64,000 nt of DNA from Candidatus Binataceae bacterium. GTDB taxonomy: Bacteria > Desulfobacterota > Binatia > Binatales > Binataceae. This document shows positions 17,402 to 28,995 of this stretch, piece by piece (position 1 is the stretch's first letter; every line of letters starts with the position of its first letter). A program made the position numbers and the translations under genes. The stretch is from positions 42,781-106,780 of the forward strand of contig DASXMJ010000172.1 of assembly GCA_036495685.1 (NCBI GenBank). Reading direction: 5' to 3'. The notes beneath the pieces were generated by a model. The model was not told where the DNA came from and ran no database searches. It worked only from the letters and a program-made list of their open reading frames with translations.

Positions 17402-18598
17402 TCAGGTCGTGTATTCGGCGTTGATCTTTACGTAGTCGTAGCTTAAGTCGCAGGTCAGAATGGTTGCGCTTGCGCGGCCTAGCTTCAAATCGAGCCGCAC
17501 ATCGAATTCGCGTTCACGCATCTTGGCCGCGGCCGCAGCCAGAGCATCCACCAGCAGCGCGCCCCGGGCCGCGACTTTTACGCCACCGATGTAGAGCACC
17601 AGTCTGTCAGACTGGACGGCGGCACCCGACGATCCGGCAGCCATCAGGATACGCCCCACATTTGGATCGCAGCCGAAAAATGCCGTCTTTACGAGCGGCG
17701 AGTTGGCAATCTGGCGGGCGCATCGTTCCGCGTCTGCGGCGGATCGCGCCCCGGTTACCTTCACGGTCACGAGTTTGGTAGCGCCTTCTCCGTCACGCAC
17801 CAATTCAGCGGCGAGTGCCGCGCACACGCCCCCGACCGCATCATTGAATGCGTCGGTGTCGCGGCGGTTCATCGCGCCGTTCTTCGCCAGACCGCTCGCC
17901 ATCACGATGACCGAATCGTTGGTGGACATGTCGCCATCGACCGTAATCGCGTTGAAGCTTAAGGGCAGAGCGAGCCTCAGCGCCCTTTTAAGCTGCGGGG
18001 TGGTCGCGGCCGCATCGGTCACCACGTAGGCGAGCATGGTCGCCATATGCGGCGAGATCATGCCGACCCCCTTGGCGACCCCGGCCACCGTCACCTGGTT
18101 GCCGTTCAGCCTGACCGCAGTCGAGGCCATCTTCGGCCTCGTGTCGGTGGTCATGATCGCGCGGGCGAAATCTTCCATCGAGTCGGCAGACAGCGCTGCG
18201 AGGGCCGCGTGCGCACCGGCGCTGAACTTCGCGAAGTCGTACAGATGCCCGATAACCCCGGTCGATGCGGGAACCACCAGCGCGGGCGCAATGCCGAGTT
18301 GACGCGCGACCACAGCGCAGGAGGCTTCCGCCAGGCGCAATCCCGGCTTGCCGGTGAAACTATTCGCGCATCCGGAGTTGGCCACCACGGCCTGGAGCCG
18401 GCCCCTGCGCAACCGCTCGATGGTTACGTAGACCGACGCGGCTTTGACCTTATTGGCGCTGTTGACCGAGGTCGCGGGACAGGGATGGTCCGCCACGATC
18501 AATCCCAGGTCCTTCGCGCCCGGCACGGTTTTGAGGCCCGCGCTTACCCCGGCGAATCGAAAACCCGGCACCCGTGCCGCTGCGAGATCGATGTTCAT
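17402..18598 (-). CDS. argJ: Bifunctional glutamate N-acetyltransferase / amino-acid N-acetyltransferase ArgJ
   Basis: ArgJ transfers the acetyl group from N-acetylornithine to glutamate (and can use acetyl-CoA), closing the cyclic arginine pathway. The 398-residue precursor has the autoproteolysis site AKGVGMISPHMATML, whose Thr at about 187 becomes the N-terminal nucleophile of the beta chain. ANSGCANSFTGKPG and the acceptor-binding TVDGDMSTNDS are also intact. The ATG has GGAGGA 6-8 bases upstream. It follows secA by 135 bases on the same strand. No other arg genes are in the window. Confidence 0.94.
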   Translation of the reverse strand: MNIDLAAARVPGFRFAGVSAGLKTVPGAKDLGLIVADHPCPATSVNSANKVKAASVYVTIERLRRGRLQAVVANSGCANSFTGKPGLRLAEASCAVVARQLGIAPALVVPASTGVIGHLYDFAKFSAGAHAALAALSADSMEDFARAIMTTDTRPKMASTAVRLNGNQVTVAGVAKGVGMISPHMATMLAYVVTDAAATTPQLKRALRLALPLSFNAITVDGDMSTNDSVIVMASGLAKNGAMNRRDTDAFNDAVGGVCAALAAELVRDGEGATKLVTVKVTGARSAADAERCARQIANSPLVKTAFFGCDPNVGRILMAAGSSGAAVQSDRLVLYIGGVKVAARGALLVDALAAAAAKMREREFDVRLDLKLGRASATILTCDLSYDYVKINAEYTT

Positions 18599-18733
18599 CG
18601 GACTCCTCCGTCGGCGGCACTATACGCAAGAGGAGCGGCGGAGAAAACGCGATTTAGCCTGCGTAGAAACGCGGGCGGACGATAGCCACGCCGATGGAAC
18701 CTCCATCGCAGACCAGCGTCTCCCAGTCGCGAA

Positions 18734-21415
<2,682 letters not shown>

Positions 21416-21530
21416 CGTGGATGCGTCGGGATTTAGCGCGCCGCCTCGCCGAGCGAGGGTGGGCGACGGTAGGTCTCCAAGTTTAAATTGGCACCTATTT
21501 TATCCTGATCAAAGCGCGCGGGGGAGACGC

Positions 21531-22409
21531 TCATCTTTCGATGCGAACCGCCGATTCCACTTGCGGTCCGAAAAAGCGTCGCCCCACCCGAACGAAACGC
21601 TCGGGACTCTCGGTGACGAAAAAACTCCGGGTACCCTGGGTGGCACGACTTGTCAGCTTGAGCACGCGCAGCCGCTCACGCACCGCCGCGGCAGTCGCCG
21701 TTGCCGAATCGACGACTCTGACCTCTGGTCCCAACACCCGCTGAAACATTGCGACCAGCAGCGGATAGTGAGTGCATCCGAGCAGCAGCGCATCGATCCC
21801 GCTTTGTTTTAGGCTTTCCAGGTAATACCAAACCGTGCGTTCCGCCACATCGTTGTCGGTCCATCCCTCCTCGACCAAAGGGACCAGCAGCGGGCAGGCC
21901 CGGGTGTAGATCTCGGCGCGCGGCCTCAGGCTCTGGATGGTTCGCGTGTAAGCGCCCGATGCGACGGTAGCCTCGGTTGCGATCACGCCGATTTTGCCGG
22001 TACGCGACGCCTTCACGACCGCGCGCGCCCCCGGCTCGATCACCCCGATGACCGGAATCGTGGTGTCACGCGCAATTGCCTCCAGTGCCACCGCGCTCGA
22101 GGTGTTGCACGCAACCACCAGCATCTTGATTCCCTTGGCGAGCAGGAACTCGGTGTTCTCCCGCGAATAGCGGATGATGACCTCGTCGGTCTTAGTGCCG
22201 TAAGGCAGCCGCGCCGTGTCGCCAAGGTAAATAAAATCCTCGTGGGGAAGCTCCTCGACCAGCGCGCGCAGAACCGTCAGCCCGCCGATTCCGGAGTCGA
22301 AGACTCCGATTGCCCGATCCGCAGGGCGCAGGGAGACTTTTCCGTTCGCGGAGGTCGTCGCGTCATGGAGTTTCCGCGGCTTCCGGCCGGTGGGTTTGCG
22401 TGAGGGCAT
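21531..22409 (-). CDS. murI: Glutamate racemase
   Basis: MurI interconverts L- and D-glutamate for peptidoglycan stem peptides. The protein has AIGVFDSGIGGLTVLRAL at its start after a 30-residue basic extension. The two catalytic cysteines are in VVACNTSSA and LLGCTHYPL. Length is 292 aa. The N-terminal extension (PSRKPTGRKPRKLHD) is unusual in charge but short. It lies 6 bases downstream of the SPL-like gene, at the end of a tight four-gene run that begins with a glycosyltransferase. That neighbourhood suggests an envelope-related setting. Confidence 0.94.
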   Translation of the reverse strand: MPSRKPTGRKPRKLHDATTSANGKVSLRPADRAIGVFDSGIGGLTVLRALVEELPHEDFIYLGDTARLPYGTKTDEVIIRYSRENTEFLLAKGIKMLVVACNTSSAVALEAIARDTTIPVIGVIEPGARAVVKASRTGKIGVIATEATVASGAYTRTIQSLRPRAEIYTRACPLLVPLVEEGWTDNDVAERTVWYYLESLKQSGIDALLLGCTHYPLLVAMFQRVLGPEVRVVDSATATAAAVRERLRVLKLTSRATQGTRSFFVTESPERFVRVGRRFFGPQVESAVRIER

Positions 22410-22415
22410 TTCCCG

Positions 22416-23510
22416 CTATCCAAGCGCAAGGCGCTCGCCGATTGTAGCCGGGTTGGCAGGCGCAACACCAAAAACCCGTTCGTGGACCGCCCCGCTCTCC
22501 ATACAGAGGTAGGTTGGAATCCGCGCGCCCGCGCGCGCAAAGCGCTCCTGAAGCGCGCGGTAGAGACGAACCCTGAGCGCGCCGAAGGCACGCAGGCGCC
22601 CGTCGGAGCCCAGCACCTCCTCGCCCAGCAACATCGGATCGTTGGGAAAGCGCCGTCGCGCGGCGCTGCGCAACTCAGGCGTCATCCGCAAGGCTCCCAT
22701 GCTCAGCAATGAGATGCGCGGGGCCGGAATCGCGCTCAGCAGTTGATCGACCAGCAGGAGGTAGTCATGTTCGGCGCCCTCATAAGCGATCATCGGATCG
22801 AAATGGAACCCAACTCGATAGCCGCCCTCGAGAACGGCGCGCGCGGCGGCGATGCGTGCGGAAGGAGACGCGGTACGATGCTCGGAACTTTTCCAGACCG
22901 CGTCTGGTGAGAGCGTCCACGACACGATCGCACGGCCGCGCGGATCCAGCTTCAGGAGATTTTCGATCTCATCGGTCTTGGTCTTGAATTCCAACGTCAG
23001 ATGCTCTCGCTCGCGGACGAATTCGATCAGATCGAGCGAAAGTTTGGTGACCGAATCCAGCGCAAGCGAATCCGCCAGTTCCCCGGTTCCCACCCGGAAA
23101 TGCCGGCCGGGAGCCGCGTGAGCCAGGCGATCCATTTCCTCGAAAGAGTCACCGAAGTTGGAATAAATCTGAAAGGCGGGATTGTTGGCGACGTGTTCCT
23201 GCAGAAAGCAGTAGCTGCAATCCATCGGGCAGTTTGAGGCAAGTATCAGCACCAGGTATCCGCAGCAGGCGAATTTCGCCGAGCCTGCCGGGCACGCCAT
23301 AAGAAAGGGCGCATGGCGTTTCTTCACGACCAGGCGTCGCTTGCCCGCGGCCAAGGGATCGGTGCCGTGCATCAGTCGCGTGGCCTCGCGCGCATCGGGC
23401 ACATAAGTAACCGGAACCGATGCACCGAGCGCGCCCACGAGGCGATCCGCGAGTGCGGAACCGCGCGCCGCCTCTTCGACTACCAGCGCATCCACATCAA
23501 ACGTTATCAT
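22416..23510 (-). CDS. SPL-family radical SAM protein lacking the spore-photoproduct catalytic cysteine
   Basis: A 364-residue radical-SAM enzyme of the SplB family. The cluster cysteines C94, C98 and C101 lie in SNCPMDCSYC. In true spore photoproduct lyase a catalytic cysteine follows about 45 residues later in a CTSD-type motif. Here the matching segment reads FRVGTGELADSLALD, with no cysteine. The chemistry must therefore differ from classic lyase repair, and no sporulation gene is nearby. I chose the ATG at 23510, which overlaps the upstream gene by 14 bases and is preceded by GGCGG. The open frame continues further upstream but without family-like sequence. It lies 6 bases before murI. 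Confidence 0.8.
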   Translation of the reverse strand: MITFDVDALVVEEAARGSALADRLVGALGASVPVTYVPDAREATRLMHGTDPLAAGKRRLVVKKRHAPFLMACPAGSAKFACCGYLVLILASNCPMDCSYCFLQEHVANNPAFQIYSNFGDSFEEMDRLAHAAPGRHFRVGTGELADSLALDSVTKLSLDLIEFVREREHLTLEFKTKTDEIENLLKLDPRGRAIVSWTLSPDAVWKSSEHRTASPSARIAAARAVLEGGYRVGFHFDPMIAYEGAEHDYLLLVDQLLSAIPAPRISLLSMGALRMTPELRSAARRRFPNDPMLLGEEVLGSDGRLRAFGALRVRLYRALQERFARAGARIPTYLCMESGAVHERVFGVAPANPATIGERLALG

Positions 23511-24033
23511 CACCGCCAAGCATCGCGAGGACTCGCGCCAAGTCGCCACGTTTCTCCAGCAATGCGTCGAGCAGGTGGTCCAGTTCCCCGGGAGCGGACG
23601 CCGCAAGCTGGATAGTCAACTCATCAGACGCCAACTCACGCGGCAAGAGTACCCTAATTCCGCGTGGCAAGCGCAGCGCCGCAATCGCCGCCTCCAGCCG
23701 CTCGGTAGTTTCGCGCAGGCGTGGAAAGCGGATCGCGCGGAGCTCCTCGAGAACGGCGCGCGCGCGTTCCGGCGCTGAGCCGCCGACGGTCACCAGGCGG
23801 CGAAGGGGAGGGCGCGCGAGGATTTTCGCGGCGCTGGTGTGTTCTCGAACCGAGATTTCGTCGAGCAGGTCAAGTGCGGTAACCAATTGTCCAGTGCGGA
23901 ACTTGAGCGCGCGGGCGAGCTCGAGTAGCGCCGAGCGGCCGGACTGATCGAGACGCAGCCATCGCGCCAGGTAGGTCGGGGGGAGGCGACGCCGCGTCGC
24001 GAGGTCGCGAATTTCTGCCTCAACGTCGATCAC
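23497..24033 (-). CDS. Conserved-looking protein of unknown function, coupled to an SPL-like gene
   Basis: A 178-residue protein with no domain I can name. It is soluble and helical, rich in Leu, Arg and Ala, without signal peptide or membrane segment. The middle segment LLPRELASDELTIQLAASA could form a beta-strand core. The start is GTG within a GTGA overlap with the stop of the glycosyltransferase gene, and its end overlaps the SPL-like start by 14 bases. The gene is thus translationally coupled on both sides, which suggests it works with the radical-SAM protein, perhaps as accessory or DNA-binding subunit. That is inference from position only. Confidence 0.6.
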   Translation of the reverse strand: MIDVEAEIRDLATRRRLPPTYLARWLRLDQSGRSALLELARALKFRTGQLVTALDLLDEISVREHTSAAKILARPPLRRLVTVGGSAPERARAVLEELRAIRFPRLRETTERLEAAIAALRLPRGIRVLLPRELASDELTIQLAASAPGELDHLLDALLEKRGDLARVLAMLGGDDNV

Positions 24034-24956
24034 TGGAGGCTCTCGGGCAAGGCTTCTTGCCGATTGTGTCTTTGGATCTCGGCGAGAGTCACCGCGAGCG
24101 TGGGATCGGAATCGCGCGCCCAGTTCTGCAAGGCGCGCAGCGCGATTTCGTCATACAGGCTGGCGTCGCGCTTGCGCCGCTGGAGCCCCTTCGCGTAGAG
24201 GCGGGATTTCTCGGCCAGAACTTCGGCGGCGGCAATACGTTTCGCACCGATCAGTTCGGGCGCAGCGAGCAGCTTCGCGAGCGCGAGAATCCGGAAGCGA
24301 TCGATTGCGGGCACGGTTGCGGAGAGCTGATCGCCATGGCCCGCGTGCCGCGTGACCAGCGTTTCCTCAAGCAGGCCGGCCTCGTAGCGTAGCAGAATGC
24401 GCAACCACAGGTCGTAATCTTCCGCAGCGGTCATGGTCTCGTCGAAACCGCCTAAGTCGCGAAACAAATCGGTTCGCATGATCACGGCGGAGGGGCTGAT
24501 GAGACAGGTGCGCAGCGACTCGACGAAGATATCGCCGGCGTGCTTGAGGTGGCGCAGGCCCGGGTTTACCCGCCGCCCGTTGCGTATCCACAATTCGTCA
24601 CACTGGGAGATCTGGTGCTCGGGATGATCGCGCAGGTGGGCGAGCTGTCGCGAGAGCTTTCCGGGTTTCCACAGATCGTCGGAGTCGAGAAACCCGATCC
24701 AGGGTGCCGCCGCTGCTTCCACACCGAGGTTGCGCGCGGCCGCCACACCCCGCCGCTCGGTCCGGATAAAACGAACCGGTGCCGTGGCATTCTCCAGAGT
24801 CTCCTCCACCGCAGCGGGGGTACCGTCGGTGGAGCCATCGTCGACTACGATCAGCTCGAAGCGTACCTCCCGTTGCACCAGCACCGATTGGATCGCTTCG
24901 ACGACCATCGGGCGGCGGTTGAAAGTCGGTATGATGACGCTAACTTCCAGAGACAT
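24030..24956 (-). CDS. Family 2 glycosyltransferase
   Basis: A GT-A fold glycosyltransferase of 308 residues. It begins VSVIIPTFNRRPMVVEAIQS, with VVDDGSTDGTP binding the nucleotide sugar and LDSDDLW giving the DxD-type metal site. No membrane helix is present, so it is probably cytoplasmic and peripheral, and acts on a lipid-linked acceptor or surface polysaccharide. Its TGA overlaps the next gene's GTG. It heads the run GT2 - unknown - SPL-like - murI. Donor and acceptor cannot be predicted. Confidence 0.88.
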   Translation of the reverse strand: MSLEVSVIIPTFNRRPMVVEAIQSVLVQREVRFELIVVDDGSTDGTPAAVEETLENATAPVRFIRTERRGVAAARNLGVEAAAAPWIGFLDSDDLWKPGKLSRQLAHLRDHPEHQISQCDELWIRNGRRVNPGLRHLKHAGDIFVESLRTCLISPSAVIMRTDLFRDLGGFDETMTAAEDYDLWLRILLRYEAGLLEETLVTRHAGHGDQLSATVPAIDRFRILALAKLLAAPELIGAKRIAAAEVLAEKSRLYAKGLQRRKRDASLYDEIALRALQNWARDSDPTLAVTLAEIQRHNRQEALPESLQ

Positions 24957-25030
24957 CGTATGCCCGAGGGGCGGATATCCGTTTCATCAAATTGGTCGCA
25001 CCTTCGTCCCTTGCTTGCAAATCGGCTTCC

Positions 25031-25600
25031 CTAGCGTCCGGCCGAAAGAACCCGACGGCGCAGAAGGTCGATACCTTCGCCGGTGTGGACGGAGCACAGA
25101 ATCGGCTCGGCCTCAAGCGCGCGCATTCTGGCGAGCGCGGCAGGTCGCTCGGAGCGCTTGAGCTTGTCGCTTTTGGTGGCGACCACAAACAGCGTCAATC
25201 CTCGCTCGCGTGCCGAAGCGGCCAAATCCAGCTCCTCCCGCTGCGGGCCGCGCCGCGCGTCTATCAGAAGAATCAGACCCTTAAGGTTGCCCCTGCCCGT
25301 CAGGAATTCACGCATGGCGCCAGCGATTCGCGTGGCTACCGACTGTGGCATCTTGGCGTAGCCGTAGCCGGGGAGATCGACCAGCGCGATCGATTCGCCC
25401 AAGGTGAAGAAATTGATCGCCTGCGTGCGGCCCGGCGTGCGGCTGGTACGCGCCAGTCCGCGCTGGCCGGTGAGCGCGTTCAGCAGAGAGCTTTTACCGA
25501 CATTCGATCGGCCAACGATGGCGATCTCGATGCGGTCCCAGCGGGGGCAGTCGGCGAGCGCCCCAGCCGACGCGACAAACTCAGTGGCAAGGCGATCCAC
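25031..25600 (-). CDS. engB: Ribosome biogenesis GTPase EngB (YihA/YsxC)
   Basis: EngB is an essential GTPase in 50S subunit assembly. Motifs are G1 GRSNVGKS (residues 30-37), G2 within RTPGRT, G3 DLPGYGYAK starting at 75, and G4 TKSD. At 189 residues it is of normal length. The start is GTG; I see no ATG giving a normal N-terminus. It is 11 bases downstream of the DUF309 gene on the same strand. Confidence 0.94.
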   Translation of the reverse strand: MDRLATEFVASAGALADCPRWDRIEIAIVGRSNVGKSSLLNALTGQRGLARTSRTPGRTQAINFFTLGESIALVDLPGYGYAKMPQSVATRIAGAMREFLTGRGNLKGLILLIDARRGPQREELDLAASARERGLTLFVVATKSDKLKRSERPAALARMRALEAEPILCSVHTGEGIDLLRRRVLSAGR

Positions 25601-25611
25601 GAGGCAGTGAC

Positions 25612-25980
25612 TCAGGGAGCGGTTTCGATGTGCGGCGGTGAAATGACTGCGTGCGAGCCGGCCAGCAGTTCTTCGATACGCACGAGCTCGGCGCTCAGAG
25701 CACTGCGAAATTCACGGAGCTTGAGCCCTCGGTGGCGGTCTGCATAGGGTGCGAGAAACTTGAGCGCGGCACGCAGGTGAACGCGGGCGCTCGAGAGCAG
25801 ACCTTGCGAAAGCTTGTGATTGGCCACCGCCGCGCGCAACAGGCCGAGATAAAACTCCCAATCGCTGGTGTCGTCCTCCAGAGAATTCATCGCCTCTTCC
25901 ATTTCCTCGTGGGCCTCGAAGAACTCACCCCGGTTGAACAATTCGATGCCGACGCGAAAATGCTCCTCAACCTCGCTCAT
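25612..25980 (-). CDS. DUF309 family protein
   Basis: A 122-residue helical protein with the DUF309 signature FNRGEFFEAHEEMEEA near residues 15-30. Its conserved His and Glu residues could bind a metal. The rest is alternating helices ending with SHAVISPPHIETAP. No biochemical function is established for the family. It lies immediately upstream of engB. Confidence 0.85.
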   Translation of the reverse strand: MSEVEEHFRVGIELFNRGEFFEAHEEMEEAMNSLEDDTSDWEFYLGLLRAAVANHKLSQGLLSSARVHLRAALKFLAPYADRHRGLKLREFRSALSAELVRIEELLAGSHAVISPPHIETAP

Positions 25981-26086
25981 GGTCTTTTTTGGGGGTATAC
26001 GGTCGTGGTGCGCAAGTTACTCTATAGCGACGGGCTCTGCCTCTGACAGCTCGGCCTTACGAAACGGCCGTTTTGCGGAAAATCAT

Positions 26087-26686
26087 TCAGGGCTCTTCGT
26101 TGGAGTCCTCCGGTTCTTCCGTCGAGGCGAGGTTGAGGGTGCGCTTGAGTCCTTCGAGCTGGGCGATGAACACGCTTCTGATCACGTCCTTGATAACGCT
26201 CTCCGGCACCGGAAGCTGCTGCGCCAGCGTGGTCGTCTGATGGTAGGTTATCAACGTCGAGCCGCCCTGGTCTTCGAACTTGTAGTCGGCGTGCATGTCG
26301 AAGGCGGGGTTGTCGAGCGTGTGATAGGAGATACGATGGCCGGCCGGGTCGTAATCAAATGCCATCTGGGTTTTGATTGTCTGATCGCCTGGACCTTTCA
26401 TTTCCAATTCCACGGTCTTGCTGTTGTCGGTCCGGGAGATCACTTTTACGTTCTGGATTTGATCGGACTTCGTCTTCTCCACGTCGCGCACCGCATTGAA
26501 GACCGCCGTCTCAGGGGCGGGAATGATCGCGGTGAAGTCCGCGGTCCAGTCGTTTCCGGTGTGCGTAATGTTCTCGCTCAGCAACCCGCCCTTGGTCGCG
26601 CGGCGCGACTGATAGAGTCGCCATCCGCCGTAGCCCACGATGAAAATGACCACGAGCGCCGCGATGATCTTGTAGGTTTTGCTCAT
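26087..26686 (-). CDS. Membrane-anchored SRPBCC (START-like) protein
   Basis: A 199-residue protein with one N-terminal helix (IIAALVVIFIVGYGGW) and an external SRPBCC-like domain. It has the beta-strand series DWTADFTAIIPAPETAVFNAV ... TVELEMKGPGDQ ... ISYHTLDNPAF typical of ligand-binding START folds. The C-terminus is acidic (EEPEDSNEEP). The ligand is unknown. It lies 23 bases before the PEBP-like gene on the same strand, reading toward engB, but a 106-base gap separates it from DUF309. Confidence 0.7.
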   Translation of the reverse strand: MSKTYKIIAALVVIFIVGYGGWRLYQSRRATKGGLLSENITHTGNDWTADFTAIIPAPETAVFNAVRDVEKTKSDQIQNVKVISRTDNSKTVELEMKGPGDQTIKTQMAFDYDPAGHRISYHTLDNPAFDMHADYKFEDQGGSTLITYHQTTTLAQQLPVPESVIKDVIRSVFIAQLEGLKRTLNLASTEEPEDSNEEP

Positions 26687-26709
26687 GCTGATGCAGGTTC
26701 CCAGTAAAA

Positions 26710-27288
26710 TCAGCGTTCGAACGTGCCGACCAGCTCCGCACTGGCTTTTACATGGTTTTGCATCGCCGCGCGAAGTGAGGCGGCGTCGGCAGCAGAGGGT
26801 AAATCGAGCGCGGTATCAAGCGCGAAGAGCTCGAAATGATAGTGGTGGGTCTTTCCGGGCGGGGGGCAGGGTCCCTTGTAGCCGACCGCCCCCATCCCGT
26901 TGCTCCCCTGCCTGGCAGCATCGGCGAGCTGTGGAGTCTTGGGTGCGTCGGCGGCCATTCCGCTTGCCCCAGCGGGCAGGTTGAAAACCAGCCAGTGGAC
27001 AAAGGTGCCCATCGGGGCATCGGGGTCCTCGACGATCAGGGCGAAGGATTTAGTCCCGGCCGGCGCTCCGGTCCACGCAAGCGCGGGCGAATGATCGCCG
27101 GCGGTGCAGGAGAAATCCGCGGGAATCGGCGCACCAGGATTAAATGCAGGACTGGTCAATCTAAAGTCGGAGTCTGCGCGCGCCAACACACCGATCAGGA
27201 GCACTTGTGCAGCAACCAGAAGCATCACCGTCGAAATTGCTCGAATACGAAGCGTTCGCGCAAAGTCAGAGACGACGATGACCCTCAT
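26710..27288 (-). CDS. YbhB/YbcL-family PEBP (Raf-kinase-inhibitor-like) protein
   Basis: A 192-residue phosphatidylethanolamine-binding-protein fold, probably exported. I chose the ATG at 27288 because it gives a signal-peptide-like N-terminus (ISTVMLLVAAQVLLIGVLARA). A GTG 17 codons upstream would add non-hydrophobic residues. Family motifs include PADFSCTAGDHSPALAW, LIVEDPDAPMGTFVHWLV and the GPCPPPGKTHHYHFELFALD ligand pocket. Bacterial members are of unknown substrate. Paired with the SRPBCC gene. Confidence 0.88.
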   Translation of the reverse strand: MRVIVVSDFARTLRIRAISTVMLLVAAQVLLIGVLARADSDFRLTSPAFNPGAPIPADFSCTAGDHSPALAWTGAPAGTKSFALIVEDPDAPMGTFVHWLVFNLPAGASGMAADAPKTPQLADAARQGSNGMGAVGYKGPCPPPGKTHHYHFELFALDTALDLPSAADAASLRAAMQNHVKASAELVGTFER

Positions 27289-27570
27289 GAATGGGAGCTT
27301 AGCAATTAGGAATTCGCGCGGGTAGCAACCGACCGCCACGTGGTCGTCGATGCCTAAGACCCGCGGAATTGCCGATAATCCCCCATAGAATCAGCACTTT
27401 TTAGTTTCCGTCTCCGTAAGATTTCTCTTGACCCACAACTTCGATTTTGCGAACTTCAAATGTAGTCAAGGTGAGCGAAGAAGAGCGGATGGTTCGATAC
27501 TTGGCAGCGGGGGGACTACATCGCAAGGCCTTGACGACACCTGTTCGGACCAGCCGCCGTTGGAGATGTG

Positions 27571-27786
27571 ATGGCTAGTGATGGTAAGTATGGCCTGCCG
27601 CGAGTAATGACGGTAAAGGAACTTTCCGAGTACCTACGCGTCCACCCCTCGACCATTTACAAGCTTCTGCGCCGCGGCGAATTACCGGGCTTCAGGATTG
27701 GTACTGATTGGCGTTTCAACGCCGAGGTAATCGATCGCTGGTGCTTGGAGCGCAACATGCGCGGCTTGGACTCAAGCGGCAACTAG
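27571..27786 (+). CDS. Small excisionase/MerR-type helix-turn-helix protein
   Basis: A 71-residue DNA-binding protein of the helix-turn-helix 17 (excisionase-like) type. The motif MTVKELSEYLRVHPSTIYKLL is followed by the wing RRGELPGFRIGTDWRF. I chose the second of two consecutive start codons (GTG ATG), which has GGAG 5 bases upstream. Such proteins occur both as mobile-element excisionases and as chromosomal regulators; no integrase or attachment site is near, so a regulator is more likely. The 282 bases upstream to the divergent PEBP gene contain TTGACC but no clear -10. Confidence 0.8.
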   Translation: MASDGKYGLPRVMTVKELSEYLRVHPSTIYKLLRRGELPGFRIGTDWRFNAEVIDRWCLERNMRGLDSSGN

Positions 27787-28025
27787 GGCCGCGAGCTCTC
27801 GGAAAAGTCCGCACCGCTCCGAGGCGATGCCGCCGGGTAGCGCGCTTTCCGATTGGCCGGGTGCGCCCGTTGGACGACAAGGGAGCGGTTTCGACCAGGT
27901 TTCGCGACGCTCTCTTGCGGCTGGCTATGAGACGTCGACGAAACCCAGCGACATCGCGGGCGGCAACGGTCTTAAGCCGCGCCCTTGACGCCATACCGTG
28001 ATCTGACTCAGCATACCGCTCGTTA

Positions 28026-28670
28026 ATGATCACTTCGGCCAGACGGCAGACTGAAAACGTCGCGGCGGGCCCACGCCGTCGGGGGCTCGATCAGGTCCTG
28101 ATCAATGCCGCGATGGATTTGTTCGCATCCTATGGCTATCGCGGTACCTCGCTTGCGCGGATCGCGCGTGCCGCCGGGGTAACCAAGGGTGCGCTCTATT
28201 GGCATTTCAACGACAAGGAAGACTTTTTCCTGGCGGTTGCCGAGCGCGTTCTCCAGGAGTGGAACAAGGCATTCGCGCAGGAACGTCCGGTCGTGACCCC
28301 CGCGGACTTTCGCGAGTATTTTCTCAGGATTTTTGACACCTCGGCTAAGCTGAACACCACCAACCCGTGGGTTTCGCGCTTGCTGATGATCATCACGCTC
28401 GAATCCCACAAGATCGGCCCGCGGGTGCTGCGCACGATGCGCAAGGCGAACGCACGTCAGCTCGAATACCTTCGCGACCTAGTCGTGCGCGGAAAAGCAC
28501 TCGGAGTGTTAGCCAGCGATCTCGATGTCGATTGGGCGGCCACCCAGCTGTGGAGTGCGCCCGCCGGCCTCCAATTACTCTGGTACCTGCACGGATCGCG
28601 GTTCGAGCTGCGCAAGTCCTTTCGCCGCCTGGCGCGCGAATATCTCCAGCAGTGGAGCGCGCCCAAATGA
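28026..28670 (+). CDS. TetR/AcrR family transcriptional regulator
   Basis: A 214-residue regulator. The HTH (TSLARIARAAGVTKGALYWHFNDKED) spans residues 38-63, and the variable ligand-binding domain follows. The C-terminal domain ends RLAREYLQQWSAPK. The ATG lies in TTAATG without Shine-Dalgarno. No operator is obvious within 60 bases upstream. Its regulon is unknown; the next gene downstream is convergent (DUF2141), so it probably stands alone. Confidence 0.9.
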   Translation: MITSARRQTENVAAGPRRRGLDQVLINAAMDLFASYGYRGTSLARIARAAGVTKGALYWHFNDKEDFFLAVAERVLQEWNKAFAQERPVVTPADFREYFLRIFDTSAKLNTTNPWVSRLLMIITLESHKIGPRVLRTMRKANARQLEYLRDLVVRGKALGVLASDLDVDWAATQLWSAPAGLQLLWYLHGSRFELRKSFRRLAREYLQQWSAPK

Positions 28671-28995
28671 AGGCCGGCTCATCTATGAAATTGAGGCGAT
28701 AAAACCCCATCGCGCCGACTAGCGCGAGACTGTTCGAGATCAATTCCGGGAAAACTGGCGGCTGCGTGACCGCTTTGGATAGGTGAGCCTCAGCGTAGAA
28801 CTCGAATCGACGCGGAAAGCAGCGGGGCGCGCTCCGGTCAGGCAACAGGCATCCCGGAAGCGCGATTTCCCAGTCCGACGCAAGAAGCACTGTTCTAGCG
28901 CAAGAAGCCTTCTCAATCCCACTTCCCGTAGGGCCTCAACTTCACGGCTCGCAGAAAAGAACCGGAGCCGGGGAAGCGCGTGGTCTGGCCGCTCC
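28671..28995. other. Intergenic region without a recognisable gene
   Basis: 325 bases between the convergent TetR and DUF2141 genes. I see no conserved frame and no terminator. The 10-base word CGCAAGAAGC occurs twice, 20 bases apart (28879 and 28899), which I regard as too short to be meaningful alone. Confidence 0.6.

Noticed and set aside
27571..27786. Excisionase-type HTH as sign of a mobile element
   Set aside because: No integrase, attachment-site repeat, transposase or tRNA lies nearby, so it reads as a small chromosomal regulator.
28879..28908. CGCAAGAAGC repeated twice as a possible regulatory site
   Set aside because: Ten bases, no symmetry, and it lies downstream of two convergent genes where no promoter is expected.
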